Assembly: GCA_003427395.1 (NCBI GenBank)
Contig: BFEA01000322.1
Location: 127,394-155,142, forward strand
From: Chara braunii
Lineage: Eukaryota; Streptophyta; Charophyceae; Charales; Characeae
Length of the DNA: 27,749 bases
Direction of reading: 5' to 3'
Shown: in pieces, positions 10,429-19,680 of the stretch
Position numbering within the stretch: position 1 is the stretch's first letter
Layout: each line of letters begins with the position of its first letter
Position numbers and translations under genes: made by a program
The notes under the pieces: generated by a model
What the model was told of the DNA's origin: nothing
What the model saw: the letters and a program-made list of their open reading frames with translations, nothing else
The model's database searches: none

Positions 10429-10593
10429 GGCTGTCTTTGTAAAGTCAGACCTGCACAACAGGCGAAGGAGACAACAGGCACACATTGGGGTAAGCAAACA
10501 GGTGATAATCAAAGCAAGCTCAGACCAGACCACACTCTTACAGCATGCATCCTACCTAACCTACACACCCTGCTACTTTTATTCTAAAGGCAG
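10429..10593 (-). promoter_or_regulatory. Integrase-to-second-gag spacer with splice-acceptor-like site
   Basis: The 165-bp gap holds no LTR or PBS, so the second Gag-like frame belongs to the same transcript unit. On the minus strand a pyrimidine-rich run (CTCCTTCGCCTGTTGTGCAG) ends in CAG at 10453-10451, 22 nt before the ATG at 10428. That is the right form and place for a 3-prime splice site making a subgenomic mRNA, as retroviral env and some plant elements use. No strong donor was picked out in the leader. Confidence 0.35.
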
Positions 10594-11674
10594 TTAGGTC
10601 ATCTCCCTTACCTCTTCTCTTGCCACAAATTTCTTCAATCTCATTCCAGATACCCAATCCTTCCACTCAGTCTCATTTAGCTCCTCAATCTGGTACGCTC
10701 CAAAATCTCTGACCCGTACGATCCGATAGGGACCTAACCACCTCTTATCAAGTTTCCTGGACCACAGCTTTTCCAGCGATGAATCGTAGAGAAGCACGAC
10801 GTCCCCAACTGCCAGAGGTACTTTCCTCACTCGAGCAGATTGATCGCATCGAGTCTTATCATCCATACGACTTTTAGCTACTTGATCGGACGCCTTCTGG
10901 ATCCTTTCCTCTATCGCTCCTATCTGTCGCGCCCGAATGTCGAGCAATTCCTCAAATGATAGGTCGACTTCCAGATCCTGGCGCCTCCAAGTCTTGAAAA
11001 AGCTTTCAATAGGGAAGGTGGCGTGCCATCCATACCACAACGTCGCAGGTGTGTACTTGGCGGATCTTTTTACTGTAATGTTCTCGACAAAGAATGTCGC
11101 CCTTAGGTACCTTGGCCATTGATTAGGTCTCCCCTCGGTCCACTTAGCCAGGAGACTCGTAATGGTACTGTGTCCTCTTTCCACAGGAGCATTTGCCTGG
11201 GGGTGCGCGGCCGTGGTGTAGTTAGCTACTACATCATACCTTGATAACAACTCCTGCACCTCTTGGCAAGTAATTTCCGATCCCCTGTCCATTACGAACT
11301 CCCTGACGAAAGGATAAAACAGATAGTACTCTTCGATGCAATTAACCAAGACTGAACCAGTCTTGGTACGAATGGCACGACCATCTACGAAGCCAGACAG
11401 GTTATCGCGCGCATCGAAGATGTAGTTATAGCCCTGATCCCCAAGCGGCATGAAAAGTAGATCGAGATGCACTACAACCCCTACCTCTCGCTCTAGCCTT
11501 GGATGCAACGGCTCTCCTTGCCTCAAACGGGATCTCTCTTGGCAGGGTATGCAGGATCGACAGAATTTCCCGACCATGTCCATCATCCATCCCAGTAGTA
11601 CAGCTTACTTATCTTGGCATACGTGGCTTGTACCCCTCGATGCCCTCCTGCAATGCCATCATGAAGTGCTCAAT
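10594..11674 (-). pseudogene. Integrase (zinc domain, DDE core, GPY), frameshifted
   Basis: This part inserts the cDNA copy into host DNA. The long open segment is 11586-10594 (330 codons). Counting from its ATG, CRSC and a further Cys at 9-15 form the second half of the HHCC zinc site. The catalytic residues are D42, D100 and E136, giving DX57D and DX35E, the usual retroviral-type spacing. GPY is at 285-287. The two zinc-site histidines (HX6H, codons at 11663-11661 and 11642-11640) lie just upstream in another frame, so a one-base frameshift falls near 11590. A TGA at 11672-11670 also precedes them. No chromodomain is seen after GPY. The DDE core is intact in sequence, but the full protein is not. 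Confidence 0.9.
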
Positions 11675-13708
11675 CTAGCAGTTCCTTCCGCAAACGACTC
11701 TCCTGGGATTCCCCACTTCTCTTCTTACGAAAAGATGGCCATCTCGCACTACGTAGCGCTGCAGCATCCTCTGGGCTCTATCGCTCGCATCCCTTAGCCG
11801 CATCTCGCAAGACAGGAGAAGCCCCAGCTCCAGGTAGATCCCATCATATTCTTCTACGCGAAATGCCTTCTTAATCTCCCCCTCCTCGAACTCGTCGTCC
11901 TGGCTTTCGGGCACTTCGTCCACATTCCCTGCCGGGTTCAACGAGCCTGACTGGTCGAGGCTTTCCTGCAATAGCGTGTTGACGATGAGATACATTCCTC
12001 CCATCAAATCCTCATGCCGTTCTTTCTGGCCTGGTCCTTCCTCGATCGTTCTTATGTCTTCCACCAGACTATGCGAACTTGCCAGCGCCAACTCCATCAT
12101 CCACTGAACATCCTCACCTCCCCAAGGATCTTCTTCTTCAAAGGGTTTGAGGACTAGCTCTGGCCTCATTTCATATCCGCTCGACGCTTGCCAAATAGGA
12201 TAGCCCACACAGCTAGGCACTCGCGGCGACCAGTTGTTGATATGGAGACGGACATCTTCCTCCTGATCCAGGAATCCATCAACTGGGGGCGTATTCTCCA
12301 CCGCCTCTCCTGTCTGGTTATCCCAGTTGATACGACTCATCCCGTCCGGCTGGTTCTTGCTACCAGGAATACGCTCCAACTCGAAGTTAAACATCCAGAT
12401 GTACGTCAGCCATCTGGCAACCGTCGGATCCGATGGAACGTAATTTCTCAGAGAGTAGGCCAGGGCGGTCAGGTCCACTCTCAAAATAAACCTCCTGCCG
12501 AAGATGTAGTTCCGAAAGATCCGTAGACAGTGGAGGACACCAAGGGTCTCCCTTTTGAACTGAGAGTAGTTTCTCTCTGTCGTACAGAGAGTCCGACTCT
12601 CAAATCGCAAGGGTCTTTCCTTTCCTTCCATGTCTGCCTGAATTAGAACTCCTCCTAAGGCAGTTGGCCCCGCATCTGTTTCGACAATGAAGGGTCGTGT
12701 CTCTGTGGCATCATAATCTGGCGCTCCTAACACCAACCCTCCCTCTCGAAATTCCTCTTTGATTCTGGCCACCACCTCTTCTTGCTCTTCACTCGAAACC
12801 CATTCCTGATCCTGACGGACTAACTTCCTCAGGTGCTCAGTCTTAGCGGCAAAGTTGTTGATGAAGGCCCTCCAAAATCCACACGTACCAAGGGAGCTTC
12901 TGACATCAGTTATTGAGTGGAACGGAACTGGCCACTCAGTAATCTTGTCCGTCTTCTTCACATCTGGCCTTCGGCCCTTCTCGCTGCAGACGAACTCCAA
13001 GATAGTCGCTTCCTTCATGCAGTATCTGGATTTGGCCCCGCTCGCCGTGAGGTTGTGCTCCTCAAGCAGACTCAGAACTTTATCGAGGTCCTGGATGTGC
13101 TTCCAAACAAAGCGCCTTACCCCTGGCAAGACCTCGTCGCTCTCCTTTATTGTCGGCCCCTTCACCGCCAAATCGTCGATGTATGGCTGTGTGATATGGG
13201 GGCTAACTGACTGCATAGTCCGAATCATGGCCCGTTGGACCATTGCTACCGCGTTGGTCCACCCTTGTGGGGCCACGTTCATGTGGATTAATCCTCGTGG
13301 CGTGTGCATAGCCGTCACCGGCCTATCCGGCGGGTAGACTGGAAACTGATCATATCCTGAGTAAAGGTCTACAAGTGAGATTATAGGCCTTCCAGCACAG
13401 GATTCTGACAGAGCATCCGCATTTGGCAGTCCTCCAGCATCCCGCATGGTTACCGCATTCAGCCTCTGTAAGTCTTGCACCCACCGCAGCGTCCCGTTAG
13501 GTTTGATGAAGCAGAACCACGGGGACGCATACGGCCCACTCGAATAATCGGTGACATGCGTACGTATCTTGCCGTCGAGGTAATCCACCACCTTCTTCTC
13601 CTCGTCAGGATTAGGATATCGCGCCCCTCTCATGTTCCAAGGCTCGTGTGGCACAGTGTGGATATGGATCATAGGTATTTTTTCCACATCCAGCCTGCCA
13701 CGCCCTCG
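11675..13708 (-). pseudogene. Reverse transcriptase (main part) and RNase H
   Basis: This is the polymerase that copies the element RNA. Codons are numbered from 13687; the frame is open from 13708. The first catalytic Asp is D107 in SLVDLYSGYDQ, and the catalytic YIDD box is at 169-172. RNase H follows with its acidic set in place: D338 (VETDAG), E380, D405 and D448 (QPDGMSR). Residues ~460-670 form an acidic linker leading to the integrase zinc domain and ending at TAG 11677-11675. Where many Ty3/gypsy RTs have MPFGLTNA this one has APQGWTNA, which marks a divergent lineage. The start of the fingers region is in another frame (13669-13950), separated by an apparent one-base loss near 13703-13705. 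Confidence 0.92.
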
Positions 13709-13950
13709 TCACTAAACACATAGGCGCGATGCCTCCTTTTCATCAACTCCACCATCAATGTCCGTTCCTGGGGCAATAGGAAGTCGGGTTCCCCTATAAT
13801 AAACTCCCCTTCATTCTCTTCATTGATACGACATGGTCCTGCTAAAGCACTCTCCCTCATTCGCCGTATCAACCCTCGTTCCCTCTCGTAATATGCTTCC
13901 TCGTCCTCTGTAACGAAGACGGGAACCGGGCGGCACTTCTTGTCTACCGT
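13669..13950 (-). pseudogene. N-terminal part of reverse transcriptase, out of frame with the rest
   Basis: This open segment (after TAG 13953-13951) encodes the lead-in to RT, including FSDEG near its end, and closes at TGA 13671-13669. It overlaps the main RT frame at 13669-13708. Reading across the overlap in the +1 frame restores the expected continuity, so a single-base indel around 13703-13705 best explains the break. A second shift separates this segment from the protease frame, somewhere in 13951-14016. Confidence 0.75.
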
Positions 13951-14015
13951 CTAGTACCGCCTTTGGGAACCCTGCTTGAGCCGTCCCCTAAAAAAGGCCG
14001 ACTCACAGATTGCGC

Positions 14016-14912
14016 CTACGCGGACGCGGGGTTCCTTCTTCCGTCCGGAAGACGATATACCAGCTTCAATCTCCCAGCCTTGGGGCATTTTAGAACTTGC
14101 TCCCTCAAGGCCTGGATGGCATCCGGATCCGCCATCTCATGTGCGGCCACCAAATCCATGGCCTTTCCGACGTCCGATAGGCTAAGGGAAAACGCTTTCA
14201 CCTCTTCTTCTCCTTCCGGCTCCGCCCGAAGCCTTCGGCACTCGCCCTCCGATTCTTCGATCGTGAAGGATCCTGGGTTACGCCGGTTCCTTATACTCCT
14301 TGGTCCTGTATTTCTGCAGGTAATTATCTCACAATTCCCGCAGGCAGGGTCACATAGGAGGAGGATCAGAGTACCGTCATGCTTGTTGAACATTACGGCT
14401 TCTGTTCTACTCAAAAATGACCTCCCTAGGAGGATCCCATGGTCCACATCCGGCATGATGAAGAAGCAAGCTCGGGCCTTCACCTTTCCAACCTCGACGA
14501 GTACATTCGAGGCTGTCCCACAAAACACGGCCTTGCAGTTGGCACCGTGCAAAATACCGCAGTCAGATCGGTCTATGTCTAGCCCGAATCTGATAGCATC
14601 CGCCTCCCGGATGATGTTCATTTCCGCCCCGGTGTCCACTATTGCTGCACACTTGGAGCCCTTCACCACCAAATTCACCGTGCCGCAGGCTACACACTTC
14701 CAGTCCATTTTCGTACCCGACTCCGCCCACTCTGCCTTCTTGGGCAGGATCGTACCCAGATGGACGTTGGGCACCAAGCGCCGCGACAACCTCTCTTTCA
14801 ATTCATCGCGGAGTCGCGGGGCTGACGCTAGGATTTCCTTCAGGGCCATGAGGTCATTATGCCCTTCCAGCAGCCGGTCGATCACTTTCTCTACATCAAA
14901 TCTCTCTTCCAC
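14016..14912 (-). pseudogene. Retropepsin-like aspartic protease
   Basis: This part processes the Gag-Pol polyprotein. The open segment is 298 codons. IVDTGAEMNII carries the catalytic DTGA at residues 93-96 (Asp codon 14636-14634), and ILLGRSFL about 70 residues later matches the hydrophobic-Gly element of pepsin-fold dimers. A Cys pair (WKCVAC) lies just before the active-site loop. The first codon used here is GTG; there is no ATG of its own, as expected for an internal polyprotein domain. The segment is out of frame with gag (shift near 14915) and ends at TAG 14018-14016 before RT. The active-site motif is intact. Confidence 0.88.
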
Positions 14913-17137
14913 CGAACCGCGTACTTCTTCCTTTTGGGTGGTCCATCACGTATGACCGGCTCAGCCTCTCCCCTGGTCCCATTTTTCCTTGCCCGCTACG
15001 CGGCTCTCTGATCCTCTTCTCGGCTCCCGTCTTCTTCCTCTTCATCATCGTCCTCCTCCACGTCCACGGTCTCTTTCCTTTTTCCCGGTTCGGGCTCCCT
15101 CCTCGGAGGCTCTTGGATGGTACTGGCCTTGGCTTAATCACTCGTTCGCGCTGCTTGTGCCATCCGGGCCTGCGGGGTGAGGGGTCCCCCCATCACCCCC
15201 GACTGTGGGCTTGACCCTATCACATTTACTCCGGGTCGCCCAGGCGCTGACTCCGGGCCGGAGTCGTACAGGAACACCTTAGGGATGCTAGACTTTCATT
15301 CCCTCACCTCCTCACAGAGGGTCTCCAACTTCTATTGGTACCTTTCAAACTTTTCCAACAAGTCCTCTATTTTCCCTAATAAGACGGACGGAGACTCCAT
15401 CCCTCTTTCCTCGTCCTCGTCATCCGACTCGATGATTATAGGCTCTTCCCTCTTGCTTCCACCTCGTGACCCTTGAGTTACTTCCCCTTCGCTCCCCACT
15501 TCCTCTACCCCAATCGGTGGTTCTTCCTCTTCCTGCCATAATCTAAATTCTCCTATCCCCACCGATGGTCCTTTCTTCTCCTGCCATAGTCTGAATGTGG
15601 CGGGAGGTAGCGGTCCGGCTGCCGCCCTCCGTTGAGCTTCCGCCCTTACTCCCCCGAGTCTTCTGTCGATGAACTCCCCAAATTGATCATAAATGTTTCC
15701 GTCCATAGTGGAGGAAATCAGCCCGCTTTTCTCGTCTTCCCGTCTTATGTTACAGAACCTTATGGTGTGGCCTTGCTGGTCACAATGCTGGCAGATGGCC
15801 GACCTCCAATCAAAACGGGGCCTTCCGTATCCCTGACTTCCCTGGTCCCCCTGGCCTTGGTACCGCTGGCCTTGATTCCCCCGGCCTTGGTTTCCTCGGC
15901 CTTGACCATTCCATTGTCCTCCTCTTTCGCCGCCATTCCTGCCTCGCCCCCTTCCTCCACCCCTCCCTCCGTTGCCTTGATTGCCCTGCCCCTGGTTCCC
16001 ACCTCCAGCCACGCTTCCCTGTGTGCTGGGAGCAGGTGACGGCGGCGGGGCCACAGGCTGGGCCTGGGCTGCGGGGTAGACAGGTGGCGGCATACTCATT
16101 TGTGGTCCGGCTACTGGCGGCGGGCTACCCCATGGCACGATTGCGTTGATCACCGGTCAAGGCCACTGTACGTAGGAGGGTGCCCCTCCTTGCGAGGGGC
16201 CCGCACTAGACGAGGGCGCCGCCACACTTGGAGGAGCCGCCGCCACCGCTTGAGGCGCCTGCACTTTTCCTGATCCCTGTCCGCCCTGCGCCAAGTTACG
16301 CACTTTGCGCTGGGCCTTCGTCAAGTGCTGCGGCACCGGCTCTTCCTCTTCCCAGAGCTCCTCCTGAACATCCTCCTCTACTACCGGCTCTTTTCCTTTT
16401 ACTCGGACAGCCGTCACTACCCTCCTTTGCACCACTGGCTCTGTCGCATACCCCAACTGTGCCAATACGTCTGTAACAATCCTTGTTACCCCCGGGGTCC
16501 CAGAAGCGGTCGCATCTCTTTCCTTTCTCTTCTGCCTTTGCAGGCGTACCTGACGTTGCTCCACCTGGTCCAAACACCCAACTTCCACCCCTCTGTCAAT
16601 AGTGGCCCAGGTGAGCTTGGTGCTACCTCCTTCATGCCTCGTCAACTCGACGGCCTCCGATGCCGTGAGTAGCCCCAGGAAGATGACGCACTATGCTTCC
16701 TCCGAAATCCCATGGACCTTCCGTGCTTTTTTCTTGAACTCTTGGACAAAGGCCCCTATCGTCGTAAAATCCTCCTTGTTCATCGCTTCCAGGTCCGCAG
16801 TGGTCAGCAATCCATCTCCCAGGCGGTACTTCCTTTGCATCCCCTCCTTGAACCTTTCCCAGCCACCTTGGGCCGCATCTATAACTTTCTTCACCTCTTG
16901 ATGGTAGCTGTGGAGGACATACTGAAGGATGCGTTGAAACTTCACAACGTCCGACCGCCCGACCAAAACTTGTTCCACCCGCTCCAACCATTCTGAGACT
17001 TTTTCTCCACAAAAATGGAACGTGTCGACCTTAGGGATATTGCTCGGGTTCCTTTCATGCCGGTCAATGGCCGCGATGAGGTCATCGAGCGTCAGGCCCT
17101 TCTAGGGAGCACCCGATGCACCGCCAGTTTCTGGCAT
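14913..17137 (-). pseudogene. Gag (capsid and CCHC nucleocapsid), interrupted by stops
   Basis: This is the structural protein that packages the element RNA. The chosen start is ATG 17137-17135, the first ATG after the PBS and leader that leads into the conserved frame. One frame runs down to about 14915, broken by TAG 17104-17102, TAG 16693-16691, TGA 16159-16157, TAG 15334-15332, TGA 15298-15296, TAA 15136-15134 and TAG 14998-14996. The capsid region (about 17060-16600) has FHFCGEKV and a Trp/Phe pattern typical of retrotransposon gag. A Gly/Gln/Arg-rich stretch (about 16000-15820) precedes the knuckle CQHC-DQQG-H-TIRF-C at 15793-15752. A KRKK cluster lies near the end of the frame. One of the later stops could be a genuine gag-pol boundary; the early ones are nonsense mutations. 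Confidence 0.87.
15752..15793 (-). other. CCHC zinc knuckle of Gag 1
   Basis: The 14 codons follow CX2CX4HX4C exactly (CQHCDQQGHTIRFC). Together with the basic, Gly-rich tract upstream, this is the nucleocapsid RNA-binding part. Confidence 0.93.
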
Positions 17138-17443
17138 CTTGACTGCCTCTTCTTTTCAAGCTTCCCAAAAAGAGAAAAACAAGCACATTCCCTTGTTCAA
17201 TATTACACCTTGACCAGTCTAATCCACCTATTTTTACCTAACTCTTACTACATACTTTACTCAATACTAGCACAGTCGCCCCTCTTAATTTTCCCCTAAC
17301 TCGGGCAGGTAAACTTTCTCATCCACACTTAGTCACTCATTATTTTTCTCCTTGCCTTCTCATCATTCCTTTATGCCTTTTCTCATTCACTTCTCATACC
17401 CGGATGTCATTCCACCAGGGACAACGGCAGGCTTTTCGTTATT
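17138..17443 (-). other. Untranslated leader between PBS and gag
   Basis: About 300 nt separate the PBS from the gag ATG. No reading frame is supported. The element strand is notably purine-rich (GA tracts) over about 17340-17400, possibly part of a packaging or dimerisation leader. Donor-like GTAAG/GTAAA motifs occur around 17235-17270, but none stands out. Confidence 0.6.
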
Positions 17444-17459
17444 CCCGGCAACGGCGCCA
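17444..17459 (-). promoter_or_regulatory. Primer-binding site for tRNA-Asp
   Basis: The minus strand reads TGGCGCCGTTGCCGGG. This is complementary to the 3-prime end of plant-type tRNA-Asp including CCA, the primer known for Athila/Tat-type plant gypsy elements. It lies 2 nt inside the LTR end CGACA, the normal place for a PBS. Confidence 0.85.
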
Positions 17460-17461
17460 CC

Positions 17462-17640
17462 TGTCGAGCGCATTGGTCCGACACCACACCAGGGCAGCGC
17501 GGGACCCTCCCGGCCGCGTCACGCAGGAATTGGTTTTAAGTCCTTCGTCGCGAGTATACATGGAGTTTCCATAAGCCGCTCCGGCCGAGTGCGCCAGCCA
17601 TACCTCTCGCGAGCCCCTACGACAGTATAGGGCCTACGCG
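17462..17640 (-). mobile_element. 3-prime end of the 5-prime LTR
   Basis: On the minus strand the sequence ends CGCTCGACA immediately before GG and the PBS, giving the canonical CA end of an LTR. The far end of this LTR is not located. The only good TGTCG start seen on the same strand is 10 kb away at 27535, the outer end of the right 5-kb repeat. The right limit given here is arbitrary. Confidence 0.6.
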
Positions 17641-17678
17641 AGGCACAACTTACCTACACCTTACGGGAGCTATCACCT

Positions 17679-17807
17679 CCCTTCGGTGGGCGTATCCCCG
17701 CCGAGCTACCAGTCCACAGTACGAAAGCTAATCAGTTGCAATNCCCTTCGGTGGGCGTATCCCCGCCGAGCTACCAGTCCACAGTACGAAAGCTAATCAG
17801 TTGCAAT
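17679..17807. repeat. Exact 64-bp duplication on both sides of a single N
   Basis: Bases 17679-17742 and 17744-17807 are identical and flank one N at 17743. This is the usual mark of two contig ends that overlap but were not merged, so the duplication is probably an assembly artefact. Confidence 0.85.
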
Positions 17808-18105
17808 CGCAGAGGTGGACCAGCCGACGGCGTTTCTCGTTCGCTGTAGCATAGGGGGTACGCGCGGTAATACGCCTCTATCGGACCCGCACGCGAACCG
17901 GCATCATGGGGGGCTGAAGTCCCAAGCGCGGCTCGTCATCGGTCGACTAAGACGCATCCCACACACCACGCGCACACCACCTTACGAACACAAAAATAAA
18001 ACCCACACACACACATACGAGGCAACACAATATAAACAACACGACAAAACGTTCTGTGTCCCTCAGTAGCCGCCCCATAACTTCCTGATACGGAAAATCG
18101 GATAA
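17808..18105. other. Unassigned stretch with CA-rich tract
   Basis: No gene is supported. It contains a short CA-rich run (about 18000-18017) and lies inside the presumed LTR or nested region right of the PBS. Confidence 0.5.
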
Positions 18106-18300
18106 GCGTCGCGCGCGAGACTTAATATAAAACCGTGCGGACGCAGGACTATCGCATATCGACTCGCAATGCAAACGTGCGCAAGCAGTCGCAATGAAGG
18201 CGTACTATGTGGTACCCATACTCACGCGGTCCCCGTTAATCGCGAGGGTCGCGTTCGACACTCAAGTGTCGGCTGACAAGCGCCTTGAGGGTTAATCTCT
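18106..18300 (+). repeat. TATA plus short-frame module, copy 1 (broken)
   Basis: This is a diverged direct repeat of 18627-18824 (offset 521-525 bp, about 70% identical by eye). It holds TTAATATAAAA at 18122-18132, then an ATG at 18194 opening a 33-codon frame (AYYVVPILTRS..., DTQVS) that stops at TAA 18293-18295. The matching codons of copy 2 align without a gap for about 32 codons. A GACACT/AGTGTC palindrome (18257-18270) is conserved in both copies. Confidence 0.7.
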
Positions 18301-18310
18301 CGACGCTGGA

Positions 18311-18389
18311 CAACCGCCATGTGCGGTTGAAGACCACACCCTCTTCTGCACCATGTGCATAGGGGTTGAGTAGACAGCTCTAAGCTGTC
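18311..18389. repeat. Two adjacent 7-bp hairpins
   Basis: CAACCGC (18311-18317) pairs with GCGGTTG (18323-18329), and GACAGCT (18373-18379) pairs with AGCTGTC (18383-18389). The loops are 5 and 3 nt. Confidence 0.75.
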
Positions 18390-18626
18390 GTGGCGGTCGA
18401 ACATCAAGGGGTTTGACTTTGACGGCTACCACGGACTATAACGTCCAACTATGAAAACTCCAAAGAGCAAAAGACAAGGAATAGGCCGAAGGTTCCATGC
18501 CTAGTAAACAAAATCATGGCCCCGGGGTACCCTCCCTTTATCGCGCGGCGTTAGCGGCCTATAGCAATCTCAAACATTCTCGGTCCCTTTGTAATCCCAT
18601 AACTCTTTACACACTAGGGCGGCAAA

Positions 18627-18824
18627 GCGTCGCGCGCGGGATTTTAATATAAAGTCGCGCAGCCGAGGGCCTATCTCATACCAACCCGCAATGCAGGCGT
18701 ACGCATGCAGTCGCAACGATGGCGTACTATGTAGTGCCCATAATCAACCGGTCCTTCGTGGATCCGAGCACTACTTATGACACTCAAGTGTCAGACTCGA
18801 AGTGTCGTGAGGGTCTGATCCTTC
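18627..18824 (+). repeat. TATA plus short-frame module, copy 2
   Basis: This is the second copy of the module at 18106. TTTTAATATAAAG (from 18642) lies about 70 nt before the ATG at 18719. The palindrome GACACTCAAGTGTC is at 18779-18792. In this copy the reading frame stays open past the repeat. Confidence 0.7.
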
Positions 18825-18949
18825 ACGACATTGCACGCGCGAGGGAAAACCCCTTCCCTGCAGAGCCTAGGGCTTCGGATGTCCTGGACAAGGACCTCGA
18901 ATCCCGGCCCAGGACCAACGTCCGACTAAGAAAAATCCTTAAGAAGTAA
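18719..18949 (+). CDS. Small hypothetical protein (76 aa)
   Basis: The product is unrecognised. The frame begins MAYYVVPIINRSF, contains DTQVSDSKCREGL and ends in a basic tail (RLRKILKK). A TATA-like box lies about 70 nt upstream, AATAAA (18954-18959) begins 5 nt after the stop, and a 9-bp palindrome overlaps it (18958-18976). The N-terminal half is repeated at 18194-18295, and several differences between the copies are synonymous (GTA/GTG, GTG/GTA, TCA/TCG). That suggests past coding constraint but does not prove it. The strand is opposite to the retrotransposon. It could be a real small gene, a fragment of another element, or chance. Confidence 0.35.
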   Translation: MAYYVVPIINRSFVDPSTTYDTQVSDSKCREGLILHDIARARENPFPAEPRASDVLDKDLESRPRTNVRLRKILKK

Positions 18950-18953
18950 AACC

Positions 18954-18976
18954 AATAAAGGGAAGGGCCTTCCCTT
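18954..18976 (+). terminator. Poly(A)-signal-like AATAAA with 9-bp palindrome
   Basis: AATAAA at 18954-18959 is followed by AAGGGAAGG (18958-18966) pairing perfectly with CCTTCCCTT (18968-18976). Its place directly after the stop of the 76-aa frame fits a 3-prime end signal; this is inferred from position only. Confidence 0.35.
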
Positions 18977-19640
18977 GGCCTCTTAGTCCTAACCCCTGAG
19001 CAGGCTTTTGATACGGGGCCTTTTAGCCAATGCAAATATTCACCCCAAGTATACCCATATACATACATATATAACAGGGGGAAGTATGCGACGATCACTT
19101 CTCACAGTCTCATTGGGGTCCCTCACAGCCATACGTATATATGTGATCGCAGNCAACCACATCCANAATCTGATTCATAGCACATACCTGCGAATCACAT
19201 CAACGAGTCAATCAACAGCCCACGCACTACACGGAGTCAACCCCAACCATCTTCAACACTCATACCCCTCGCTTTAGCCATGCAAGCCCCAACCTCCTGT
19301 CCAACCAACCTTAATTAAAAACTCGGTACCTCTGTTAAATGACCATTCAATAAAAGTCCGGGTGAAACCATAACGAAACAATGAAAATCACCAGGGCTAA
19401 AGCCTTTTAGGTTGGGTGTGGAGGATGAGTTGGAATTGAGTCGTAAACCGACGAATCGGCAACCGACCTGTTATCAGTGATAACAGATAATGATCCTCAA
19501 GGGATCAAGCTGAATCTAGTCTTGACCTTGAATCAAACAAACCAAAGGACCTGTAACATAAGATAGGTCAAATGCCCAGGCTAAATCATCAGCATATGGG
19601 GGATAAACCTCCATAGCACACCTCCTTATAATACTCTATA
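18977..19640. other. Unassigned stretch with hairpins and Ns
   Basis: No gene is supported. Ns are at 19153 and 19166. CTGTTATC (19468-19475) pairs with GATAACAG (19479-19486) across a 3-nt loop, and TGATCC (19491-19496) pairs with GGATCA (19502-19507). Confidence 0.6.
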
Positions 19641-19654
19641 GCGCCACCTGTCGA
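19641..19654 (-). promoter_or_regulatory. Second LTR-end/PBS-like junction
   Basis: GCGCCACCTGTCGA here is identical to the LTR-PBS junction at 17453-17466. On the minus strand it reads TCGACA, GG, TGGCGC. After TGGCGC the tRNA-Asp match is lost (TATAGAG follows), so this is either a decayed PBS of another element or a chance 14-nt match. Confidence 0.45.
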
Positions 19655-19680
19655 AAAGAATCCAACTCCTCTGAAAACAG

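Larger units (their letters stand above)
7792..17461 (-). mobile_element. Degenerate Ty3/gypsy LTR retrotransposon with an extra Gag-like frame
   Basis: The order along the minus strand is PBS, leader, gag (CCHC), protease, RT, RNase H, integrase, then a second Gag-like frame with its own CCHC. RT and RNase H before integrase is the Ty3/gypsy (Metaviridae-type) order; copia elements have integrase first. Integrase has a GPY motif and no visible chromodomain after it. At least eleven in-frame stops and about five frameshifts show that the copy is inactive. The right limit is the LTR-PBS junction at 17460-17462; the left limit is the stop of the last frame, because no matching 3-prime LTR is recognisable. 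Whether the outer 5-kb repeats are its LTRs is unresolved. Confidence 0.9.

Noticed and set aside
10429-10533. Upstream extension of the second Gag-like frame with a hydrophobic start (MVWSELALIITCLL)
   Set aside because: The first codon there is not better supported than ATG 10428, the extension overlaps the splice-acceptor-like tract, and conserved-looking sequence begins at MPRGGKG.
13963-14955. 330-codon plus-strand open frame
   Set aside because: It lies antisense to the protease, whose DTGA motif and gypsy context are clear; the plus frame shows no recognisable domain.
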